Below are positions 12,336-25,400 of a DNA stretch of 64,000 nucleotides, piece after piece. Position 1 is the first letter of the stretch; every line of letters begins with the position of its first letter. Both the position numbers and the translations under genes were made by a program. Below the pieces are notes generated by a model, which saw only the letters and a list, made by a program, of their open reading frames with translations, was not told the origin of the DNA and ran no database searches. Location of the stretch: positions 744,001 through 808,000 of the forward strand of contig CAJFCJ010000011.1 of assembly GCA_904063045.1 (NCBI GenBank), written 5' to 3'. The stretch is from Dimorphilus gyrociliatus (taxonomy: Eukaryota > Annelida > Polychaeta > Dinophilidae).

Positions 12336-15300
12336 ATGTCTTCATATTGGCCGTCCTCTAGCCGAACATATTCTTCCGTTCAACCTTCAACACCAACTCA
12401 AAGACCTTTCGCCATCCACGACCTGTTGGCTCTTCAGCCTCAACAGCATTTTGCAGATTATCAGCATTATCAAAATGCTGGCGGAATGCCGACGCCCGAA
12501 GATATGGCGGCTTCGCCTTATGCTGCTTGGAGAGCGGCAAACTTAGTATCGGCTTTTCCTCCGACTTCCGATCATTTTGTTCCGAAGCCGTCTAGTAATT
12601 GCTATATGACTGCAAATGATCATGTAGCCCGACAAAATACTCCTCACTCTGGACTCAGTACGCTACATAGTAAGTTTCCCTTTTTTCAGTAACATTTCTT
12701 GGTATATTTTGTGCACTTCAAGTTCTTTCATTTGTTGTACTTGAAATCAACCTCACCCGTTTACATATCGTTTGACGCCACACCCAAAAAATTAAGTATA
12801 TCTTTTCCTACATAAACTAGTGAAAGACATATGTTACCACGAAGTTCACTTGAAAATTCATGTGTCGATACATTTGCGACAAAGTTATATTTAGCTTCAT
12901 TTCATTTACCTACAAGTTTTCTAATGCCCTCAAACCAGACAGCCGAATACATTATAGCAGTTTATTAGTATGTTATGATCATGAAGCTTATCGTATAATT
13001 CGCTACTATTCTTTGATAAGCCTGATGAATATCAAATTTACAATTATACGCCATTCACTTGGTATAATAGTTAATTTTCCACTTAGAGACTTAACGAATT
13101 GTATTTTGCAGGCCATTATGTCGATTGACCTACATTAAACATTTTCTTGCTATCTTCCCCAGTTTCTTAAGCCATTTGAAAAGCAAAACCTAAGAAACAC
13201 ATTTTGAGTAGACTGTTAAAAATATGACTAGCTACAGTTAGGAATACAATGTTTTAACATCAACATCTTTTTTCCATAGAATATATCAACTTACTGTAAA
13301 TCACAGTCGAAATTTAAGATTCATTTTAACTCACTATTAGATATTATTTGAAACAATTTCACAGTTTCATTCAAGAATCCTAAATATATAGGTCAGTCAG
13401 TATGCAAGAGCTTCATAGTCAGCTATTTTAGTTCCTCAAAGGAAGTCACAAATGCAGTTCCAGAGTTCTCTTTTTGAAAAATTAATAATACTATTAGGAG
13501 ATCTAGAACTTTAGACGACAGTTTTTTTTCATTAAAGTATAAAAGGTATGAACCATGGTAAGATATGGTGTGACTGGTCGAAACGACGGGGGACCAATTA
13601 GAGTCTGACAGCGTTCACAACAGCAGCTAATTGAGTGTTAATTTCTGAGCAGAATGCTTTCATAATGGCGACCTTAGCCTTTCAGTATTCGTTCATAAGA
13701 ACCCAAGACCTGTCATAATGCTATTCCGCCTTTGTATTGCCTCTATATAATTATCTAGGCTCAAACGGCTTTTCAGGACAATATTAAAATTTCGATGATC
13801 GTGAATCTGTAATAAATCATAAACATTGTAGTTTTTACATTATTTTTTGGACTGACTAATTGGGGGGTTGTAATGTAGTCTGTAGCTGTGTTGAAACGCA
13901 TGTTCAAGATTAGATTTAAGCTTAAAATTGCTCCGCTATAATTGGCGCCTTGTACCAAAGCACCGTTCATGTATAAAGGACAGATGTAGTGATAAAATTT
14001 GCGTGACAACGCATCTTCACCAGTTTCCATAAATAAACTTAAAATTTTTAGCGAATTACTCGTCTTGCGTAAACTTAAAGGAACTAGATGAATTGAAGTA
14101 ACAGTTTTAAAATATACGAGCTATTAAATTTCAATCACCTTCAGTTTTAATCACTGCATAAGATAAGATGAGTATTGCTGATAACGATATCACTTATCAA
14201 TAGTTTGCTTGTCTTGCTCACGACAAGTGTCAATTTGCTCAATAAAAAGATAAACACTTTCATTGCCTATGCTTGTTTAACGACTAATCTCGAGTGGGTT
14301 AGTGACTGTTGTTTTTCAGCAAAGTGTATTGCAATAAAGATTTGACATAATTATTCGTTTTATTACAAATTCCTTTTCGAAGTATTTTCACATTCCCATA
14401 CTCTCGTTAGCTTTGCGAACGCATGAAAAAAGGCCTTCAAAGCCTTTTTGAGAGTAGGAAAATTAAATGCTTTTATCGATGACAGGTTGCAGTGAAAGCC
14501 TAAGAAACGATTCTGAGACCAGTATGAATGGCACGAAGAGCAAGAAAAAGAAAAGACGACATAGGTAAAAACGTTATATTTTAAATTTAATGGCATTAGA
14601 AAAGTGTGATCAATAAAATCATGTATAAGTTTAATAAGTGCTTCGGGTGTTACAAATATGATGTCAACGAATGTCGAGAGAATTTTAGAGAATCTCTTAC
14701 GCAATCCAGTAAAGGAAGAGTAAAAATTGCTTCCACGACTGTATGATAAACAACAATCAAATTCCTACTAAGTGTTCAAAGAATTCTATTTTAAGTTAAA
14801 CAATATTGAAAGTCATTCAAAAGAATGGAAATTTATTATAATATTCTTGTTTCTTTTTATAAAGGACAATTTTTACGTCGTATCAACTTGAAGAATTGGA
14901 AAAGGCATTTCAGGATGCACACTACCCAGACGTTAACGCAAGAGAGGTTTTGTCTCTAAGAACAAATTTGCCAGAGGATAGAATTCAGGTTGAACCATTT
15001 TCACTTTTACCGTATATATATGTGGCTGCAAATTTTTGTCACTCACCAACTAATTAAGATTATTTCTCATACAACACGCATCAGTAAAATCAAACCGCGA
15101 AATACATTTCGGACAGTTCAAAGGCATTTAAGCTACTTACACAAAATAATTAGCGAGACTTTGTAATTGCCAATTAACATGCACGACCCATTGCAAACAG
15201 GCTACATTTTAAGAATAGTATCATGGTAATAGTCTCGAAGGCTCTATACAATAATTTAATTCAGCAGATTCCGTAGCAAAAGATCATGATTTTCTTCATT

Positions 15301-16413
15301 TGATAGATTATACTGTTCTTGAATACACATCGGGGAAATTATAAGCATAAAATTATCAAACTACATGTATACTAATATATATATATATATATGCCTAGAC
15401 ATCTTCATTGTCTATTTTCAACTGGATCAACGTCATACAAGTAGAAACTTTGTTAACTCTAATTTAAGTAATAGTATCTAAAGAGAGAATAGCTAAAGAT
15501 GTATTGTAAGATTTATTGTTAATTAGCTGAGAAATAAAAGGGGGGTATGAGAGCGTGTAAAGGCAGCATAAAAACAACCCGCATTGTTCAAAGAATATAC
15601 GGCGTCTAATCGAACGTGCTCCGCGCTCACTGCAGTCTGTAACTAACAAGCTTCAAGTTTCGCAGCGCCATGCCCTCTAGACTAATCAAGCCATTCACGC
15701 CTAATTAAGCTTCTACAATGTGAGTTTATTGGAACTATTTTCTTCCCAATTAGAACCTTCCTTGTTTTAATGTCTTATAGAGCCAATTTCATCTTCGCTC
15801 CTCCTATATTCTTGCTCCGCCCCACGCTCTTTGTTATACAAAATCGAACAATTTTCTACTAGATTATACATTTTAAACTTTCTAAAAAGAGAACATCTAT
15901 GTGACGAAGAAATAACTTTAAAAAGGATAAAAAGAAACAATTATTTTGCAGGTATGGTTTCAAAACAGAAGAGCAAAGTGGAGAAAAACTGAAAAAAAAT
16001 GGGGTAAAAGTTCTATAATGGCTGAATATGGATTGTACGGTGCCATGGTTCGACACTCTCTCCCCCTTCCGGAGTCTATTCTAAAACATAACCAAGGAGA
16101 CGAATCTTCTGCTCCATGGCTTTTAGGTAACCAAATTAAAATTGCCTAAAAATCAACCATCACACTATCAATGTTTGATACAGGAATGCATAAAAAATCT
16201 CAAGAAGCAGCAGAGAAACTAAAGGATGATAATTCACCCAGCTCAGCTCTTGAAAAGAGTGCTGATAAGCGTGATAGGCACGATCAAACATCTGAGGGTT
16301 CACCACCGAAAGTACGATCGAAAGCTGGTTTTCCATCACCGAATAATCAATCCTTACAAGCCATGTTTTTACAGCATAGGCCACCACATCAATCTCTCAT
16401 GTTTGCTCAATAG
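12336..16413 (+). CDS. Vsx: Visual system homeobox protein, paired-class (copy B)
   Basis: Five exons: 12336-12669, 14486-14564, 14865-14988, 15952-16126 and 16184-16413, giving 313 aa with phases 1, 2, 0 and 1 at the junctions. The start is the ATG before SSYWPSSS; no earlier in-frame ATG exists. Residues 25-33 (FAIHDLLAL) are the octapeptide-like motif. KKKKRRHR leads into a homeodomain at about residues 134-193, containing [14 protein letters not shown] and [12 protein letters not shown] (Gln-50). The CVC domain follows ([21 protein letters not shown]). The tail carries [19 protein letters not shown], matching copy A, and ends MFAQ. Compared with copy A, it has Asn for Tyr in PDV(Y/N)ARE and one extra 57-nt intron inside the post-CVC coding region. 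The role is presumably the same as A in visual-system neurons, possibly subfunctionalised. Which copy corresponds to Drosophila Vsx1 or Vsx2 cannot be settled here. Confidence 0.93.
12670..14485 (+). other. Vsx-B intron 1
   Basis: A 1.8-kb intron. TAATTG sites (or their reverse, CAATTA) occur at 13594, 13628, 13857 and 13939, the last in the context TAATTGGCGCC, within about 400 bp. This is a candidate enhancer comparable to the one in Vsx-A intron 3. Open frames inside it show no known domain. Confidence 0.45.
14989..15951 (+). other. Vsx-B intron 3
   Basis: A 963-nt intron between the two homeodomain exons, at the same homeodomain position (before VWFQN) as intron 3 of copy A. It has a TA dinucleotide run near 15377 and a TAAT-containing, more GC-rich patch at about 15600-15760 (CTAATCAAG, CCTAATTAAGC, CAATTAG). 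Confidence 0.55.
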
Positions 16414-16652
16414 TTTTTTTGTTTTTTTCAACGTGCCTGTCAAAATGTTGTGCTTTGGAAAGAATGTATGCATTTAAGATAAATATTTATGTCTGTATTA
16501 CTGTTAAAAAGTGGTTTTTGTCACTCTTTCTCTGTGTCTCTATCTCCTTATCTTCTTAAAATATTATATACTTTTCCTTTCTTGTAAATTGACTTGTAGT
16601 ATTTTTCAACCAAATAATTGTTCAAAAATTTCAAGATTTACTATTATCATTA

Positions 16653-16658
16653 AATAAA
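16653..16658 (+). terminator. Possible poly(A) signal of Vsx-B
   Basis: AATAAA 240 nt downstream of the stop codon in AT-rich sequence. Confidence 0.45.
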
Positions 16659-19600
16659 TATCAATTATTTATTTTCTGTATTATTAATTTAATTAAGTGA
16701 TAGTAAGAATTCGAAATTTGGATAGCAACGTGTACAATTAAAAATTGTAAACATCATGAATATTCATATAGATAATTTTTTCACCATAGTTAACATTTTT
16801 GATTAAATCAAAAGCAAATTTTTAAATTTCTAATCTTAAAATTAGAGGGAAGAATGTTCTTCGTTTGAAAAACTGCTCTCTGATCGAAGCATTAGTAACA
16901 CAGCTAGGATAGAAAGTCGCTTAAAGTATATTTCGGAGAGAAATAAGAAATTGCATAAATTAATTGTATCAGTAGAACACCAGGTAGTTTATATAGTTAA
17001 AAACATTTTAACATCTCTCAAATTGTTTTTTCTATACGTGCAACCCAACTCCAAATCCAGGTTAAATAAGTAGGAAATATTTATTCAATAGATGGCGCTG
17101 TCAGAAATGAGCAAGGCCATCTATGGAGTCCTTTCTTAACAGTTACATAAATCCTCATGCTAGTAAAGAATATCTTAAAATAATACTTTTCTATTGCTTT
17201 ATTTTATTCTTCCATGCTTCCCCATTATAAATTTTAATATTTCTTCTACATTATATATCTGACATGAATACTTAGAATTCAGATAATTTTCGTCGATTTA
17301 AGCTGAAAACGAAAGACAGTTATATTCATGCCATTGGCAGTTTCTTCATTTGTTTACTATATAAAATTTTCATTTCCCTGGGTAATGGAGTATTTCCACC
17401 CATAAAAAGGTCACTAACTCAAAAAATAATCATCTAACATTATTTAATCAATTAGAAAGACATAAATTGCTACATAAGACGAGCTTACATTTCTTTGTCA
17501 TTAGTATAGCCGTAGGCAAAAATAAATGAAGAGGTAATTATACGCATTTCATGGCTTGAACGGAAATTAACAACAGAATAATCATGACACAAATAAACCA
17601 AACAATTAAAAGTAACTTTAATCACTCGACATCCTTATAACGTGTTTCTACATACTATAAATTGTATACTTGACAAAAGCAATTGTTTTACTAACTTAAA
17701 TTACGAAGTTGTACTTTTTTAACTTTACTTCTAACCGCCAAAAATTGCATAATAAAAATCTGAAGAAAAAGTAAAATGTAAAAGATAAATTTTGAAATTA
17801 GAAAGTTTATGGGAAGTGACACTAATCGAAACATCAACTTCAACCATTGATGTAATAATTATCCTCAATAGATTCTTCCTTCTATAAAAAGGCGCTCTTT
17901 AAATTCTTGTGTCTATAAAATAACTTCATTTCTACACTACCTCAAAGCGATAAATTAAAAGAAAAATAAATTATTAACCCATTAATGTGCATTTAACATC
18001 CTCGACTCCAGACAAAGTACTAGAATAAACAATTTTCTACAATACTCCGAAACGTTATTATATCATTATTAACCCCAACAAAAAAATCTTTAAAAAGTAT
18101 TCTCAAAAAGACTTAATGGAGTGATCTAGCATGTATCTTTAAGACTTTGAAATCTCTAATGTAAATCCAAACTGTACAATTATTAAAAATAACAGAGATT
18201 ACACACACTAGATGCCGCCAGTTTTCCTAAACTTGAAACAGGTGCCATCTGCTTTGCATTTACGAAATGTGCTGATTCCTCACTCTGATAAAACATCAGA
18301 TAAATTATAATTTAGTACTTAGGCCCTCTTCTAGTAGAAAATATTTTTAGATTCAAGGTGGTTTTATACAAACAGTATATATCACATATTTATAAATATA
18401 ATTCATGTATATATGTACACAGTATAAATTGAAGTCTTTCTATTACATAATTTTTACCAAAAAAATTAACATATATGATTTCAGCGAAAGCTTTCACTTC
18501 GCAAGAGCAACCGTTATTTAATGTTGGTGAGTATACACAGCGTCTCCCATTATCGGCCGTCTTTTAGTGACGTTTTCAATTTACTCGCGTTCCTTTCAAG
18601 TGCACAGGCCCCGCTCGGCGCACTAAGCTAAGCTTCTTAACTCTCTCGCATGCATGCAGAGGCTGCCGTTTTCCTCTGCTGCTGCCGTATGCCGGCTATA
18701 GACGGCGGCCTCTTTGTGCGTTTTGCGGCTTATTTCATCAGACAAAAAGCACACTGCCAAACCACTCTGCATCATTCGAGCACATCTTAAACTTACCGCA
18801 AAATTAAGTTATGATTTTCAAATTCAATAACTGATATGTATCTTTAAGTACAAGAAATATAATGGACTTTCGCGAACGTATACTTAATCTCTTTGTGCTC
18901 TTGATAAAAAAGTACATATATGAATTCATTTACAGATACAAAGATTGTCAAATAATACATCTATACATCTATGTATATATGTTCGAGTACGGTATCCGGC
19001 GCTAATTAAGTGAAACACTACAAACGATACGTTTCCGTATCGCATCACAACTACGGAAAATGCTAATTGTTTGAGAAGAGCGTCGACCGGAAATCGGTCG
19101 TCATCGACGCTGTGAGAGCTTTATTTTCACGATTTTCTGGCAGTTGAACGAGAAATTAAAAGGTATATATGACTGTGGGTCGGTGTGAATAGAAGGAATA
19201 TTTACTTAGCAGCCCGCCAAAAGGCCTGTTCATACACAAACTATACCGGTACCAACGAATAGCAGTTTATTCTCAAAAAATTCCATTTATTCCTATGTCT
19301 TTGGAGACATTTATTCCTCTTTCCCCTAAATTAAAAGAGTATAAATTTAAAACCCCTTTCTTGGAGATTTTAATTTCTTTAAAATTTAAGAGTAAAAAGT
19401 GATATGTGAAATAGGGAATATTTACTTAAATTTTAGATAGTGTAGTAACGTAGACGAAGGTGGCTGGGTGACGCCGTATGTTTGCAGTTGAGTACACTTT
19501 GCGCGGCGTTCAACAGAGTTCGTGTTGACACAAAGTGGCTAAACCAACACGGCGTTAAACACAGTAGCTTTCTAAAATAGCTCTCACACTAACCTATATA

Positions 19601-19900
19601 TTTTCCTACCCCGAAGCTAACCGCCTAATGTCTGCTTATATGTACACACGTCCACGCAATGGGGAAATGTACAGTTTTTCATGTCCATATTATGAAAACT
19701 CATCAAAATGGCACCTGCCGTAATCATGACTGGCGTCTGGCACACTTCAATAGCGCACCACCCACAACCCGCGTTCGCAACTCTCCAATCCCGTCACCCG
19801 GGAAACGCCTGCAGCACGTAGAAAGGTGTTGTGTACATACACAAACACGAAAACTTTCCAAATGAAATTTGTATATATACAATTTACAGTGCACAACACT
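16659..19900. other. Non-coding interval between Vsx-B and Otx (3' to 3')
   Basis: No gene is supported here. The interval holds an AGATGGCGCTG word at 17090 with a reverse GCCATCTA word 35 nt later, and a second such pair around 18209 and 18242. CpG-rich blocks lie at 18530-18740 and 18985-19160, and a strong hairpin at 19079-19111. These blocks look regulatory compared with the AT-rich surroundings. Confidence 0.5.
19079..19111. other. Inverted repeat / hairpin
   Basis: AGCGTCGA at 19079-19086 pairs perfectly with TCGACGCT at 19104-19111. Just inside, CCG (19087-19089) pairs with CGG (19095-19097) across a GAAAT loop. Function unknown; it lies in a CpG-rich block between Vsx-B and Otx. Confidence 0.6.
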
Positions 19901-19906
19901 TCACTT

Positions 19907-19912
19907 TTTATT
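19907..19912 (-). terminator. Possible poly(A) signal of Otx
   Basis: AATAAA on the minus strand about 295 nt beyond the Otx stop codon. Confidence 0.45.
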
Positions 19913-20204
19913 TTCGAGATAAAATGAGCAGGGAGATTTAAGGAGAAAAAAACGGAGAAAATATGATAAGGAGAAAATGTATAGTCAAAGTTTAAGGAAA
20001 TATATACATAGTAGACGCTGTATACGCGTACATTACATAGTATTACATAGTAATTTGCTGTAAATATAGACAACACCGCTCTTTTCCAATTTTTCAAACC
20101 CAATACTGACTACGGCAAGAGAAAGACGACATTGACACGTTTACACGTATACACATGCATGCACATTGATATAAATTAACATAACGATTGGATATAGAGA
20201 CTTT

Positions 20205-22065
<1,861 letters not shown>

Positions 22066-22450
22066 ATCCGTCCCAGGTTTTAATCACTCTTTTGGTCTAA
22101 GTAAATTGGACTGAAATGTAGAAATGATTTTTAAGCTACTTCCAGTTGTCGTTCGCGAAAAGTTTGCGCTCAAGGAATTTATTTAGGAATTAGCGCCAAC
22201 TAAAGCCGTTTCAATAGTCGGGCCGTGATCCTTTAGCGGATTTGTGAATTAAACATTAATACAGACACTTACCTGACTAAGATGCTTCTTGCCGCGATAC
22301 GCACACACGTTTGCTAGCACGCTCGATTTGGGTCGAGCGGGCATTAGAGTTAGGCGGAGCCAACGTTGTCCAATCAGCGAGGATCAGTGCCGAATGGGAG
22401 CTTGATTGACGTTCATCGGCTTGCGTTTGGTGTGTAATTAGAATGTTGTG
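22066..22450 (-). promoter_or_regulatory. Otx 5' UTR and promoter region
   Basis: On the minus strand a consensus donor (CAG/GTAAGTG) follows position 22273. A pyrimidine-containing acceptor (TTTCTACATTTCAG) ends at 22111, 45 nt before the ATG, so a 163-nt 5' UTR intron is likely. Upstream are CpG-rich sequence, a CCAAT box in reverse at about 22369, and a small GCTCGA/TCGAGC inverted repeat near 22321. No clear TATA box. Confidence 0.45.
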
Positions 22451-25400
22451 TAGCGGCGTAGAGCACTAGCTACTCTCGCTATTTTCTCCGTTAACCAGCT
22501 CGTTAGCGGCCGACTAGCAACTCCCAAGAGTTTAGCCGCCGTTCGCTGACGCCATTTTCGTATCGTTTTGCGCATGCATGTTTGATGAACGTTCGCTGCG
22601 CAGGTGCCGCGACACCGTAAGACACTAACGAATTGTTTATGTTTGCACCGCGTACTGCCGCAAGGTGCAGTAAGAACAATCACACGCTAATGACGTTATT
22701 ACGTCAGTGTAGTGTGCCAATCATACTTTACCTTTGTTTCTATCGTCTTCAAACTTCCTTTGATCGACCGCTTTGGTTTCTCATCGCCCGCCTGCGTCCG
22801 AGATATTCATTGTAAAAAACCATTCTATCATCGCTTCGCTGTGTGTTTTTACTAGACTTTTCTTTTAGCTTTCTGATGGATGCGTGCACATCGATAGCTT
22901 ATAGGTATGTCGCAATGCACTTTTTATTAGGAATGCCATTTGAATTGAAAAAAGTATATAAATTTGAAGACTTATAAAATATCGTATTTTTTGAAATTCT
23001 GCTTTCAAGAGTAAAATAATTACGAATACTTGCTATAACCTTTTGTGAAATTGATTTTAGGAGTTTTCCCTGAATCTTAAATGACTTTTCTGAATGATAT
23101 TTAAGTTTCTGAAATTTTTCTGAAAGGCAAACTGCCAGAGGATGGTTTCTCTCTTACACTATTCTTCCTATTAGAAAAGTGATCGCCCGCATTCAAGCTA
23201 ATCGCTTGCTCGTTTAGTTGAACACTTTGTAAAAGAACCATCTATAAGCACATATTACAAGGATCAGAGGCGATTAGTTGTATTTTTACCAACAATCCTA
23301 TTATACTTTATATCCGATTTATATCATGTTTATATAGACTTTGATTTGAGTAAGTGTGAATTGAGAGTAGTGACAACAACAACACTCCTACATCCGTATG
23401 TATAACCCTAAAATCTTAAATCGAATAGAGATCTACTGCAAAAATTGATGCTTTGAAATTCATTTGCATAAAATTTACATATTGATCGGCAATCGATCGC
23501 CATGACGTGTTAGCATGATAAAGAGGTTCGTCGAGATCAATGCTTTCAACACTCGATACATTCGGACTCAGCACTTGGTTGATATTTGCATAAATAAGAA
23601 GGCGTTGAGAATTTATAGAAGTTTGACAGTTGTATGAATATTTTTGGCACAGTTAGGAGCTTAAAGTTAATGCATAACTTTTTGGAAATGGTTTAAATTC
23701 AAAAGCGTTTTATAGTATTATCAACAACGCCTTGTCATTGGTTTTATTTTAGAATGTCATCTTCATTATAAACGTCTTTGAAAAATATACATATTATATA
23801 TATATATATTATTATATATATTATATATATATATATTATATATATATATTAAAGCACGTTCAATCTTGTCGTTTATATATAAAAGTCGTGCGAATGGAAT
23901 AAAGAAGGCGCGGGTCAGTAATGTTAAACAGGCCTCAAATGTCAAACAACTTGCGCTTTCAATATTGTCTTTCAACGAGCGGTGTATTTGATTGGGAACG
24001 GGCAAAATAGGCGTGACTATGCATGAAAAAGGAAAAATGAATTAACGTTGAACCGGTTTTAAAACATGCAGCATCAAATAGATGCGAAAAAGATAGCGAA
24101 AGTTTGCCAACACATTTAGCAATCAACTAAATGGAACAATTAGAGCATGGCGCCAGATTGACTTGCGCAGTAATTTTGCGATTTGGCTTTGAAATCACGC
24201 AAAGGGGAGGCGTGTGACGTACGTCAGTGTACATCGGTCATGACGTCATCATCATTATACGCTTCATGCCCGCGTTAATTCTCTCAGACGCTTGCCTTGT
24301 TGGCTGTTGCAGGTGCACTAACTGCAAATTAGTGAACGGTACACACAACAAAGACTTCACTAACTAAATTAAGTCCTTTTATTTAGCGGGGTGTCATTTT
24401 ATGTGGCCGGCGGGCGTCGATCGATAGACGCCAGGTAACGGTTGGATTAGGACGGCACGCTGCAGCCAATCTGCCAATAGAAGTGCAGTCGCCTAATTAA
24501 TGAGACGTCGCTGCACTAATTGATTAGATATTGTATTGTTGTATCGAGATTTTTCAACGTGTTTCTTAATTAAAAACGAAGCTGGGTAGCCATGAGGTAG
24601 CTGCATGCATGCAGACGACGATGCTCTCGCCTTCAATAAGGCATAATCCTGGCTTGACCTAGATGACGAAGGCGCGCGTTGCTGCTGTTGATCAAAGGCG
24701 CGCACCTGGCACGCAGCGTCTCTTTTGCACTTGAAAGTATCCTGTTTATACATTTGAATACTATACATTTATATATATATATATATATATATATAGTTAA
24801 TACATGAATGCAAATTTAACAAAAGATCTAATTTTTTCAATTAGTAAATGTCCTGAATAGTCATTTACTTAATGAAAAATCATTGTTTTATTAGAAATAT
24901 TTTGATATATATTTGCATATTAACAAGAAAGTTTTGTTGGGTTCTTAGTAGTTTTCTAATGTTTTCCGGCGGTCGGGTGGTCTTCTGATCAGCGACTTGG
25001 GCGGAGTAATGTCGGCGCCAGTCAGCCTACTCAACATCACTTAGTCTGTTATTATCGCCAAAGAGAGCAGGCAGGCAGTCGGTCAGAAAATTGGCCTGAC
25101 TCAAGGTGATTGTGAGCAAATGATTGGAGGGGCATTGTAGCGAAGAAAGAGGAGATTGGCGGCAACAAGGTGAGAGTTGAAATGTGAGTGCGGCATGCAC
25201 AGGTGTGGTGCACTATACCTCTTTGATGGTCGCCACCCACCTTGACGACAGGTCGTCAATGACATCTCTGTTATATAGGCCTCATCGCTATTACTTTAAT
25301 ATCCGTCATGGTATATTTACGGTCACCCTATGGGCTAAGAAAAAGTCGGCAATTTGTCATGTCCGGTGCTAGATGTATGGCAAGAGGGAATAGTTTCGCA

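Noticed and set aside
23790-23855. TA-repeat stretch as a possible CRISPR or tandem-gene array
   Set aside because: Plain TA dinucleotide microsatellite; no spacer structure, and the genome is eukaryotic.
24493-24768. Minus-strand 91-codon frame upstream of Otx, Gln-rich
   Set aside because: Composition reflects a CpG-rich non-coding block. No domain, no in-phase neighbouring exons.
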